NCBI GenBank assembly: GCA_003194525.1
Contig: NBIV01001096.1
Location: 1 to 22,595 of the forward strand
DNA length: 22,595 bases
Reading direction: 5' to 3'
Source: Gracilariopsis chorda
Lineage: Eukaryota; Rhodophyta; Florideophyceae; Gracilariales; Gracilariaceae
Part shown: in pieces, positions 9,843 through 18,766 of the stretch
Layout: every line of letters starts with the position of its first letter
Position numbering within the stretch: position 1 is the stretch's first letter
Program-made: the position numbers and the translations under genes
The notes under the pieces: generated by a model
Database searches by the model: none
What the model saw: the letters and a program-made list of their open reading frames with translations, nothing else
What the model was told of the DNA's origin: nothing

Positions 9843-10654
9843 TGATGTTGGTAATGTTAGTTGGGCTACGGCGCATCTGTAGAACAAAGAAAGAAGAAAA
9901 AGAAGCAGTGAAGGTTGCCAGTCTTGGGGCGAGTTTACTTGGTAGTGCAACTTCAGCGTGTTATATAGCACCTCTACGTCACACTACAACTACAAGAAAA
10001 CCCTATACCACTAAGTGGGGACACCCAATACTACCAATCATAAACAAACATAACACAATAAGGGTTGCACACACTGATTACAGCCAAGTACAACCATGCA
10101 TAACAACATAACAACACATTACAACAATGCAGACCAAGTGAACCAAGTAGCCAGCAACGCACAATAAGTGAACCGGACACGCCAACAATGTGCCAGCATG
10201 TTGCAGCACTGTATAAACACTTACTCGCATCATCATGACAATGACAAAGCACAAATACACATGCCACCGCATCCATGTACATACCCTAGGTGTGTTGCGT
10301 GCATGGCACGTGCCTGCTTGCACAACCGCACACATGACACACTTCCATATACCTGTAAACCACATGTAGCCACACATATTCTTCAGTACCATACCCATTC
10401 ACCTTATGCCAAGTGGCCAGTTCCGTGCCAAGAGCCCATAGAATGCATAACACTTGTAACCAATACGTTGCATATGAGTGTTTGCAGTAGCCAATCATAT
10501 GCCCGTTTCACGTTGGGTTTGAGAACACACGCATATGCGCTTTTGTAAAGCAGGTCCCAAAAACAGCCCTCCGTTATATGAAACTTTGTTTTCAAGTGTT
10601 GCACCATGATGTCCCAGTACTACCCGGCACTCGACTACGTGCTAACATCAAACA
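9843..10654 (-). repeat. LTR3: 5' LTR of A2
   Basis: 812 bp including one extra A near 10651; otherwise it appears identical to LTR2. It directly adjoins the primer-binding site at 9842 and the CAGTG duplication at 10655. It would carry the promoter used by A2. An AUG at 9874-9876, downstream of the predicted start site, opens a 95-codon frame (9589-9876) in a weak context (C at -3); this may be an upstream ORF or chance. Confidence 0.95.
9961..10568 (-). promoter_or_regulatory. A2 LTR promoter: TATA, CCAAT and CGCATATGCG motifs
   Basis: In element sense there is a TATATAA box at 9961-9967, about 120 nt before the LTR end, implying transcription start near 9935 (inferred). Upstream are inverted CCAAT boxes (TGATTGGCTAC at about 10491-10497, and a second near 10460) and the palindrome CGCATATGCG (10530-10539). 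The block 10451-10568 and a second block (about 9987-10041) match family B LTRs at roughly 80-85% by eye. Equivalent TATA motifs lie at 4076-4082, 12396-12402 and 14830-14836. Confidence 0.65.
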
Positions 10655-10659
10655 CAGTG
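10655..10659. repeat. Target-site duplication of A2, right copy (CAGTG)
   Basis: CAGTG follows LTR3 and matches 3953-3957. A1 gag sequence resumes from here. The same junction recurs after LTR4 (13089-13093) because of the later tandem duplication. Confidence 0.9.
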
Positions 10660-11484
10660 GAACCCATTTTTGTTTCCAGCAGCATATGCACGACCAGTGG
10701 GGTCGTTCACAGTGGTTGAATCTGATGCGTTACCATCATTCTCAATACCATTTGATAATTTGCTGTGTCCGCTAATACGGGAACCACCCCTGTTCTTGTT
10801 CTTCTTGCGATTGCGCCCTCTACCAGAACTGCTTGACCCCATTTGACGAGCATTATATTCATCAATTAGGGTTGTTGCTACATAGTCCCAGGTCAGTTCC
10901 GAGATCTCCTTGGTCCTCAGTGCTGCTGCAGTTGATTCCAATGAGCAGTTGGGGTCAATAGATGCCAGAAGCATAGGTGCCTTGTGAGACTCTGGTATGG
11001 CGGCATCTTTGCCCATGCGGTCCAGCTGCGAGAACAGAGAGGCAAACTGGTCCACGAATTCGGACATGTTTTGGCCATTATACGACATTCTGAACAGCTG
11101 AGTCTGCACGGCTATACGAGACACTGTCCTGTTTGAGGCATATCGCGCATCAAGTAGTTGAAGCATGCGACCGGGGTCATCATCCACATCCATAACTACA
11201 CGCAACGGGGCATCACCAAGTGCACAAATGATGATTGCACATGCCTTTTCGCGCTTTGCGAGTGTACGGGAGGGTGTCTGGGTAGCACTAGAACCAGACG
11301 CTTGTGTCATTATTCCACTAGATGACTCCTCCGAACTTGACATAACGACATTCCAGACACCTTTAATACGACATGCAGCACGTAGACGGTGTCTCCATAG
11401 GGTGTAATCTTCTCCCCGCTTACCGTGGAAGCGCGGGATCTTCACACCAGAAGTGGTTTCTGACTCAACTTCGGAGTCTGACAT
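10655..11484 (-). pseudogene. A1 gag 5' fragment, duplicate copy 1
   Basis: This is the 5' half of the A1 polyprotein gene, severed from pol by the A2 insertion. It starts at the ATG at 11484 and encodes the complete Gag core and basic Arg/Lys-rich segment, identical to A2 apart from a Tyr to Phe change near the break. It stops at the first Cys of the zinc knuckle (residue 277). The frame then enters LTR3, adds one codon and ends at 10648. A leader, primer-binding site and LTR with TATA lie upstream (11485-13088), so a Gag lacking its nucleic-acid-binding knuckle could still be made; that is inference. Confidence 0.92.
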
Positions 11485-12263
11485 GGTTCCAGAACGAGTT
11501 CAGTAACCGAAATTAGAACAAACAAGGTACGAAAATGAAGCAGAGTGAGGGACTCGATGCTTAGAATCGCTATCAGAATAGACGAGAGGGCTGTTTTGGC
11601 GGTACAGCTTTGGACTGATAGCGGATGTCACACTATGTGGGTGATGCTGGAGTGGATTATACTCAACACTTAACAGCGAGGGCGCCAGCGGAGACCGTGT
11701 AACCAAGTCTCAACGCTCGTCCAGACGCGTCTGGTACGCGAATCACAGGCGGATTTCGGGTTCTCGACGCCTGGAGTATACTCACGAGCAGCTCTGAAGC
11801 ACACTCGGAAAGGAAACTAACTTCGTAAAAGCGGGCGCACTGACGGGAGAAACTACCTCCGCTACCCTAAGGGTTGAACCCCTGGACCCTGGTAACTCTC
11901 TCCAGGTGAGGTACGAAATTCTTCGTGACCTACCCTGTTCTGCGCACTTCAGAACGAGGGGCTTTATAATCCCTACGTGTCGTCCCAGGGAGGTTAGTAG
12001 CTGTCGCGATAAGCGTTCACCAGTTAACCCCTGCTAGACACTTGCAGGAAAATAGCGCGGTCTTCCTTGTGCGCTGAAGCACAGATGCAGGGATCGGAAC
12101 AGGCGCAGGTCGGCTTACCAGAGAAAAGGTCTCTGAACGCTTTGCCTACTTTCACCACAACAACTATACCTCCACAAGATACGCAAAACTTCTCGCAAGA
12201 ACAGCTTCGTAGAACGCAAATAAAAGAATTAGTAAAGCGCGACGTCTGCAAAGAATCGACGCT
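11485..12263 (-). other. A1 5' leader, duplicate copy 1 (779 nt)
   Basis: Same length and structure as the A2 leader, including the palindrome (11721-11734) and the hairpin block from 11832. It differs from A2 at 11498 (sense C instead of the G of the candidate acceptor AG), at 12126-12127 and near 12166. Both duplicates carry these variants, which marks them as A1 sequence. No gene is seen. Confidence 0.85.
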
Positions 12264-12277
12264 CTGGGCCCATAACC
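12264..12277 (-). other. Primer-binding site (tRNA-iMet anticodon arm), A1 copy 1
   Basis: Sense GGTTATGGGCCCAG directly after LTR4, identical to A2. Confidence 0.88.
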
Positions 12278-13088
12278 TGATAATGGTAATGTTAGTTGGG
12301 CTACGGCGCATCTGTAGAACAAAGAAAGAAGAAAAAGAAGCAGTGAAGGTTGCCAGTCTTGGGGCGAGTTTACTTGGTAGTGCAACTTCAGCGTGTTATA
12401 TAGCACCTCTACGTCACACTACAACGACAAGAAAACCCTATACCACTAAGTGGGGACACCCAATACTACCAATCATAAACAAACATAACACAATAAGGGT
12501 TGCACACACTGATTACAGCCAAGTACAACCATGCATAACAACATAACAACACATTACAACAATGCAGACCAAGTGAACCAAGTAGCCAGCAACGCACAAT
12601 AAGTGAACCGGACACGCCAACAATGTGCCAGCATGTTGCAGCACTGTATAAACACTTACTCGCATCATCATGACAATGACAAAGCACAAATACACATGCC
12701 ACCGCATCCATGTACATACCCTAGGTGTGTTGCGTGCATGGCACGTGCCTGCTTGCACAACCGCACACATGACACACTTCCATATACCTGTAAACCACAT
12801 GTAGCCACACATATTCTTCAGTACCATACCCATTCACCTTATGCCAAGTGGCCAGTTCCGTGCCAAGAGCCCATAGAATGCATAACACTTGTAACCAATA
12901 CGTTGCATATGAGTGTTTGCAGTAGCCAATCATATGCCCGTTTCACGTTGGGTTTGAGAACACACGCATATGCGCTTTTGTAAAGCAGGTCCCAAAAACA
13001 GCCCTCCGTTATATGAAACTTTGTTTTCAAGTGTTGCACCATGATGTCCCAGTACTACCCGGCACTCGACTACGTGCTAACATCAACA
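12278..13088 (-). repeat. LTR4: A1 5' LTR, duplicate copy 1
   Basis: 811 bp. The plus-strand start is TGATAATGG rather than TGATGTTGG, and 12426 is G rather than T. LTR5 shares both variants and LTR2/LTR3 do not. The TATA box is at 12396-12402. It works as the 5' LTR for copy 1 and flanks copy 2 on its 3' side. Confidence 0.94.
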
Positions 13089-13918
13089 CAGTGGTACCCA
13101 TTTTTGTTTCCAGCAGCATATGCACGACCAGTGGGGTCGTTCACAGTGGTTGAATCTGATGCGTTACCATCATTCTCAATACCATTTGATAATTTGCTGT
13201 GTCCGCTAATACGGGAACCACCCCTGTTCTTGTTCTTCTTGCGATTGCGCCCTCTACCAGAACTGCTTGACCCCATTTGACGAGCATTATATTCATCAAT
13301 TAGGGTTGTTGCTACATAGTCCCAGGTCAGTTCCGAGATCTCCTTGGTCCTCAGTGCTGCTGCAGTTGATTCCAATGAGCAGTTGGGGTCAATAGATGCC
13401 AGAAGCATAGGTGCCTTGTGAGACTCTGGTATGGCGGCATCTTTGCCCATGCGGTCCAGCTGCGAGAACAGAGAGGCAAACTGGTCCACGAATTCGGACA
13501 TGTTTTGGCCATTATACGACATTCTGAACAGCTGAGTCTGCACGGCTATACGAGACACTGTCCTGTTTGAGGCATATCGCGCATCAAGTAGTTGAAGCAT
13601 GCGACCGGGGTCATCATCCACATCCATAACTACACGCAACGGGGCATCACCAAGTGCACAAATGATGATTGCACATGCCTTTTCGCGCTTTGCGAGTGTA
13701 CGGGAGGGTGTCTGGGTAGCACTAGAACCAGACGCTTGTGTCATTATTCCACTAGATGACTCCTCCGAACTTGACATAACGACATTCCAGACACCTTTAA
13801 TACGACATGCAGCACGTAGACGGTGTCTCCATAGGGTGTAATCTTCTCCCCGCTTACCGTGGAAGCGCGGGATCTTCACACCAGAAGTGGTTTCTGACTC
13901 AACTTCGGAGTCTGACAT
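13089..13918 (-). pseudogene. A1 gag 5' fragment, duplicate copy 2
   Basis: Same 830-nt gag fragment as copy 1, starting at the ATG at 13918 and breaking at the first knuckle Cys. It keeps Tyr before the break. Translation then enters LTR4, adds five residues (VDVST) and stops at 13070. Gag residues 1-276 match A2. Two nearly identical copies, each behind its own LTR, make this a repeated truncated-Gag unit without pol and without a polypurine tract. Confidence 0.92.
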
Positions 13919-14697
13919 GGTTCCAGAACGAGTTCAGTAACCGAAATTAGAACAAACAAGGTACGAAAATGAAGCAGAGTGAGGGACTCGATGCTTAGAA
14001 TCGCTATCAGAATAGACGAGAGGGCTGTTTTGGCGGTACAGCTTTGGACTGATAGCGGATGTCACACTATGTGGGTGATGCTGGAGTGGATTATACTCAA
14101 CACTTAACAGCGAGGGCGCCAGCGGAGACCGTGTAACCAAGTCTCAACGCTCGTCCAGACGCGTCTGGTACGCGAATCACAGGCGGATTTCGGGTTCTCG
14201 ACGCCTGGAGTATACTCACGAGCAGCTCTGAAGCACACTCGGAAAGGAAACTAACTTCGTAAAAGCGGGCGCACTGACGGGAGAAACTACCTCCGCTACC
14301 CTAAGGGTTGAACCCCTGGACCCTGGTAACTCTCTCCAGGTGAGGTACGAAATTCTTCGTGACCTACCCTGTTCTGCGCACTTCAGAACGAGGGGCTTTA
14401 TAATCCCTACGTGTCGTCCCAGGGAGGTTAGTAGCTGTCGCGATAAGCGTTCACCAGTTAACCCCTGCTAGACACTTGCAGGAAAATAGCGCGGTCTTCC
14501 TTGTGCGCTGAAGCACAGATGCAGGGATCGGAACAGGCGCAGGTCGGCTTACCAGAGAAAAGGTCTCTGAACGCTTTGCCTACTTTCACCACAACAACTA
14601 TACCTCCACAAGATACGCAAAACTTCTCGCAAGAACAGCTTCGTAGAACGCAAATAAAAGAATTAGTAAAGCGCGACGTCTGCAAAGAATCGACGCT
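13919..14697 (-). other. A1 5' leader, duplicate copy 2 (779 nt)
   Basis: Identical by eye to copy 1, with the palindrome at 14155-14168, the hairpin block from 14266, no sense AUG, and C in place of the candidate acceptor G at 13932. No gene is seen. Confidence 0.85.
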
Positions 14698-14711
14698 CTG
14701 GGCCCATAACC
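14698..14711 (-). other. Primer-binding site (tRNA-iMet anticodon arm), A1 copy 2
   Basis: Sense GGTTATGGGCCCAG directly after LTR5, identical to the other family A sites. Confidence 0.88.
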
Positions 14712-15522
14712 TGATAATGGTAATGTTAGTTGGGCTACGGCGCATCTGTAGAACAAAGAAAGAAGAAAAAGAAGCAGTGAAGGTTGCCAGTCTTGGGGCG
14801 AGTTTACTTGGTAGTGCAACTTCAGCGTGTTATATAGCACCTCTACGTCACACTACAACGACAAGAAAACCCTATACCACTAAGTGGGGACACCCAATAC
14901 TACCAATCATAAACAAACATAACACAATAAGGGTTGCACACACTGATTACAGCCAAGTACAACCATGCATAACAACATAACAACACATTACAACAATGCA
15001 GACCAAGTGAACCAAGTAGCCAGCAACGCACAATAAGTGAACCGGACACGCCAACAATGTGCCAGCATGTTGCAGCACTGTATAAACACTTACTCGCATC
15101 ATCATGACAATGACAAAGCACAAATACACATGCCACCGCATCCATGTACATACCCTAGGTGTGTTGCGTGCATGGCACGTGCCTGCTTGCACAACCGCAC
15201 ACATGACACACTTCCATATACCTGTAAACCACATGTAGCCACACATATTCTTCAGTACCATACCCATTCACCTTATGCCAAGTGGCCAGTTCCGTGCCAA
15301 GAGCCCATAGAATGCATAACACTTGTAACCAATACGTTGCATATGAGTGTTTGCAGTAGCCAATCATATGCCCGTTTCACGTTGGGTTTGAGAACACACG
15401 CATATGCGCTTTTGTAAAGCAGGTCCCAAAAACAGCCCTCCGTTATATGAAACTTTGTTTTCAAGTGTTGCACCATGATGTCCCAGTACTACCCGGCACT
15501 CGACTACGTGCTAACATCAACA
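14712..15522 (-). repeat. LTR5: outer 5' LTR of A1
   Basis: 811 bp with the same diagnostic bases as LTR4 and TATA at 14830-14836. It ends ATCAACA at 15522 and is followed directly by family B coding sequence, so this is the real outer edge of A1. Bases 15523-15527 (AGGTC) should be one half of A1's target duplication; the other half would precede the truncated LTR1, left of the window. In B2 the uninterrupted sequence reads GACAGGTCAGTC near 21562. Confidence 0.94.
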
Positions 15523-16751
15523 AGGTCAGTCACAAGTGCGTTGTCCATGTCTTCTAGTACTTCAATCACGGTACATAGGTAGTACAGTCCTTTGATGCGA
15601 CGGCCCTGGGCGATCATGGTGTTGCCTTTGTATACACATACTTTGGTTTTGTCAAACACCACTAGGGCACCCAGGTCACACATCGCAGATACTGACAGCA
15701 GATGATACCCTAAATTCGGTACGTGCACTACTTCACCCAACCGGCACTTGCTCTTACGCCCTTCAACAGCGAGATCGAGGTGGACACTGCCATGAACAAG
15801 AGACTCCAGCTTCGAGTCATTACCGATGCTCACACCGGCAGACTCTCTTTTGCTATAACTGTCAAACATGGACTCGTCATACGTCATATGGGCGGTGGCA
15901 CCAGAGTCAATGATCCAGTCACTGATACTTTCTTCCACAGAACCTGTCGCAATGAGACAAACAAAGTCAGAGTCACTGTCACATCCTCGTTTCTCGTTGC
16001 CGAGATTGGTCTGCACAGCTGGGTTTGCGGCAGCACTCTGCTCTTTGCTAGCTTGGTCACGTTGTCTCTTGAAACAGTTTCTCTGGATATGCCCCTTCTT
16101 ACCACAGTAGTAGCACACCATGGACTTCTTTCGTGACTGCGCACCGACCAAAGCCGTGTCACTTCCGGACTCCTCCTTGGCACGATCGTTCATTCGCTGT
16201 TCCTCTTGCAGCAAACGACTCTTCACAAACTCTAAATCGAGTTTACGATCACCAATCGTGGTGTCAATAGCGACAATGAGGTGTTCGAAGCGGTCTGGTA
16301 GCCCACATAGGATTGCCATAGCGATGTCTTCCTCCTCAACCACTACGTCCATGCTCTTCAGATCCGATGCAAGATGACGAACACGATTGATGAAGTGTAA
16401 CATTTTCTCATCATCTCGCATCTTGGCTGTGTAGAAGGCACGTCTTGCATTGATTCGGTTGAGCAGCGTTTTACGCTGGAACACATCGCAAATGGCTTTC
16501 CACATTTCCGCAGCATTCTCGGTATCCCTCACATGGTCCAAATGCTCATCACTGATGCTGAGACCAATAACAGCCCTGGCCTTGGCGTCTTTCTTCTTCC
16601 ATGCTGACAACTCGTCATCGTCCGTAGGCCTGGTTGATTCAAGATGGTCATCGAGGTCCTTGAGTGCAAGCAGCAACTCAACCTTTTGCTTCCATACATG
16701 GAAGTTATCCTCGCCCAACTTTTCAATCTTGATGCCACCGAATGAATCCAT
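15523..16751 (-). pseudogene. B1 Gag-protease region (family B copia), truncated by A1
   Basis: This is the 5' part (409 codons) of a second Copia polyprotein, unlike family A in sequence. The N-terminus (KLGEDNFHVWK) begins a UBN2-type Copia Gag to about residue 190. A CX2CX4HX4C knuckle is at 213-226. The protease has Asp282-Ser-Gly-Ala in the context IIDSGATAHM. The frame is intact from the ATG at 16751 (A at -3, G at +4, a strong context) to the A1 insertion at 15522, after which it enters LTR5 and stops at 15504. The rest of B1 should lie left of this window, beyond A1. B2 carries a similar but not identical copy of the break region (Val/Ile and Glu/Pro type changes). Dead unless A1 is removed. 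Confidence 0.93.
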
Positions 16752-16821
16752 GCTAGGTAGATGTCAACAAACAGCACAGGGGCGATGAAAGACCTACGGC
16801 ACTTAAGTAGTACAAAAATGG

Positions 16822-16869
16822 CAACAACGACAACAATAACAACAAAAACAACGACAACAACAACAACAA
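16822..16869. repeat. Imperfect (AAC)n / (GTT)n microsatellite in B1 leader
   Basis: About sixteen CAA/AAC-like triplets with interruptions; U/G-rich in element sense. It separates the gag start from the conserved leader block. It is absent from the family A leader. Confidence 0.85.
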
Positions 16870-16880
16870 AACTTCAAATT

Positions 16881-16953
16881 CGGGCGCACTGACGGAGAAA
16901 CTACCTCCGCTACCCTAGGGTGTCGGACCCCTGGCCCCCGGAGATGCTCCGGG
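16881..16953 (-). promoter_or_regulatory. Conserved leader block of family B with three stems
   Basis: 16881-16934 matches family A 9397-9450, with 15 then 21 bases identical around a one-base gap. Structures (plus-strand coordinates): CGGAG/CTCCG around a 7-nt loop (16893-16909), the perfect palindrome ACCCTAGGGT (16912-16921), and CCCGGAG/CTCCGGG around ATG (16937-16953). Family A has a different stem at the equivalent flank. A cis-acting RNA signal such as packaging is inferred. Confidence 0.7.
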
Positions 16954-17954
16954 TACAAGACGTCTTCTTCTGTCTTCCCTCTCCTACGTCTAAGGAGAAG
17001 ATGCGTCGCTCTCTACGAGGCTTCCAGAGGATGGTTAATGACCCAAGATATGCCTTCACCAAGTATAACCCTCTCTGGCCTCTTGCAAGAACTTGCGCGA
17101 CCTCGCAACTGAAGCTACTATGGCAACCAAAGTACGCTGCTAACGTGCAACCACTTAAGGTCACACGCGGCCTGATCCTAAGAAGGAGGTCAGCATACGC
17201 CACGTCGCCTCCCCGCACAAACGCCCAAGGGTCAGATGCACCGATCAAAAGCTCTTTATGGAATACCTTCGCAACAGCCCAAGAATCCCGACACGCAGTC
17301 AGGATCAAAACAAATAATTCAATCACCCGCACCAGCGCAGTACGCCACGGCACCCCGTCCACGGATGCACCCGCTGAACTTACCAGGTCTTAACGACCGT
17401 CACCGTTATCTGTCCAAATGGACCGGTGGGAAGCCGCTCGACAGTACACCCGCTTTGGTTCAAGCCGCCAGGCTCACGTCCCCGGATACCTGGAATCACC
17501 CAAAGCAACCCAGATCAACCGCTCGTCGCACTGGACACCAGATGATGATTAAGAAACACGAAAAACAAACAACTGCTGAGCACACGATCACGGAGCCCAG
17601 ACTTCGAAACTAGACCGACTCGACCTCACGGATACGACCCGACAAACGACTCGGGGATCCCAAAACACAAGATAGAGGGAGTGTCACACACAAAGTAGAT
17701 AGCGATCGACAACACGGGCAACAACGGAGGCCCAACTCAACAACGATAGCAAGTAAACGTCGAACCACTACCACCCAACGCCCTCAGGGAGGAACGCAAA
17801 CCGAAGGAGAGTGACCAACACCGACCAACAATGGGATCAAGACACCCGACGCAACGACGAAAGAGGCAACAACAGCGAAACGGATGAACGGCTGTGAGGG
17901 AGAGCGGCGACAGACGAACGATACGGAAAGGGATAGCGGCAGCGGTCCGCAGGG

Positions 17955-17968
17955 CTGGGCCCATAACC
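17955..17968 (-). other. B1 primer-binding site (tRNA-iMet anticodon arm)
   Basis: Sense GGTTATGGGCCCAG directly after the LTR end TTTCAACA, the same 14-mer as in family A; the next base (C) extends the match to the iMet anticodon stem by one more pair. Confidence 0.9.
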
Positions 17969-18054
17969 TGTTGAAAGTTGTAAGGAAGTTGAGGGGATGG
18001 AAGGGAAGTTCGCCAGCTCTAGCTTGGATTTACTTGGAGGTCCTTCAGACACAT

Positions 18055-18694
18055 CTTATATACCACTCTAAACTCGAATTGCGCGGGAACACCAACTACA
18101 AGTAAAACCTAAACCACCAAGCAAGGACACTCAATACTACCAATCATCATCTAACATGACATAGCCAGCTCAGCACAACCTCATTACACCAACGCACACC
18201 AACGCACCAATGTTCTGTAATAGTTACGTGCATACACATGACCATGACAAGGCACAAATTCACGACTCCAACACACGCCAGCACATGCCAACACATCACG
18301 GTAAGTCAACACGTCACGGTAAGTCGGCACGTAACCTGTGGTGTTAGTGCCATGTCATCATGTGGCAATGCACACAACACCCACGTCATCAATATACCCG
18401 TGCATGTGTAAACCTGTTGACAGTGCATGCGCACCTTACCATTGTACCAACCACTGCTGTACCACTTGTACCAGGTGTCAACCACTTCATCAGTATCCCC
18501 TGCACACAACGTACACTGTGACCACTGTAGTAGCTGGACACGTGGGTGTGTCCAACCGATCCAGTTATGCCATACCACTTGTACGCACCACGTTGCATAT
18601 GTACATTTGCAGTAGCCAATCAGAAGCCAATTTCACGTTGGGTTCGCGCACACGCGCATATGCGCTTTTGCAGAGATACCCTCTAAAACAGCCC
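18055..18694 (-). promoter_or_regulatory. Family B LTR promoter motifs
   Basis: Sense TATATAAG at 18055-18062, inverted CCAAT (CTGATTGGC, CCAAT at 18616-18620), and the 12-bp palindrome GCGCATATGCGC (18654-18665). Blocks 18576-18694 and 18093-18147 align with family A LTRs (for example 4566-4683 and 4102-4156; the latter differs at 8 of 55 positions by eye). Transcription start near 18025 is inferred. Confidence 0.65.
18290..18325. repeat. Two 18-bp tandem repeats in the family B LTR
   Basis: AACACRTCACGGTAAGTC twice in tandem with one difference. Also present in B3 (about 22169-22204, inverted). Function unknown. Confidence 0.8.
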
Positions 18695-18747
18695 ATGCTC
18701 CCCAGAACATTTGGTTTTCAGTGACAGCACAGGTACTACTGCCAACA

Positions 18748-18756
18748 CCCCCCTCT
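18748..18756 (-). other. Polypurine tract of B2 (AGAGGGGGG in sense)
   Basis: A purine run that directly abuts the LTR start TGTTGG, ten bases beyond the pol stop codon at 18767-18769. In contrast to family A it is not coding. Confidence 0.85.
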
Positions 18757-18766
18757 GTCACTGACC

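Larger units (their letters stand above)
3958..10654 (-). mobile_element. A2: complete Ty1/copia retrotransposon, probably recent
   Basis: This is a full element of 6697 bp read on the minus strand: 5' LTR (9843-10654), primer-binding site (9829-9842), leader (9050-9828), single Gag-Pol ORF (4763-9049), polypurine tract (4769-4777) and 3' LTR (3958-4768). The 5-bp duplication CAGTG flanks it, and uninterrupted sequence at the equivalent site has one CAGTG. By eye its two LTRs differ only by one extra A near 10651, which suggests very recent insertion. All motifs needed for transcription and reverse transcription are present, so it is a candidate active copy. It sits in the same orientation inside a sibling element, A1. 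Confidence 0.95.
10655..15522 (-). repeat. Tandem duplication of A1 gag-leader-LTR (2 x 2434 bp)
   Basis: Two units, 10655-13088 and 13089-15522, have the same length. I find one clear difference (A10661 against T13095). Each has a truncated gag, leader, primer-binding site and LTR, and each begins with the CAGTG junction after an LTR. Unequal exchange between LTR3 and the A1 5' LTR would create exactly this. An assembly expansion is the alternative. Confidence 0.9.
16752..17954 (-). other. B1 5' leader (1203 nt), nearly AUG-free
   Basis: Non-coding region between primer-binding site and gag. One sense ATG (17194-17196) is seen, against 17 on the other strand. A strong donor-like CTG/GTAAGT lies at 17378-17386. 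A good acceptor-like tract (pyrimidine-rich, ending CTACCTAG, AG at 16753-16754) lies one base before the gag ATG; together they would define a 631-nt intron that contains the only uAUG and the conserved block at 16881-16953. Open frames here (for example 16920-17393, plus) have no recognisable product. Confidence 0.8.
17969..18747 (-). repeat. Family B LTR shared by B1 (as 5' LTR) and B2 (as 3' LTR)
   Basis: 779 bp, sense TGTTGGCAGTAG to TTTCAACA. It adjoins the B1 primer-binding site on one side and the B2 polypurine tract on the other, so one LTR joins two head-to-tail internal regions. It is about 95% identical by eye to the inverted B3 LTR, with several indels. Confidence 0.93.

Noticed and set aside
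1..15522. CRISPR array or satellite
   Set aside because: The repeated units are LTRs and element segments with target duplications, not short spaced repeats.
16920..17393. 157-codon plus-strand ORF in the B1 leader
   Set aside because: No recognisable domain and opposite to element sense. The leader composition (A/C-rich on plus) favours open frames.
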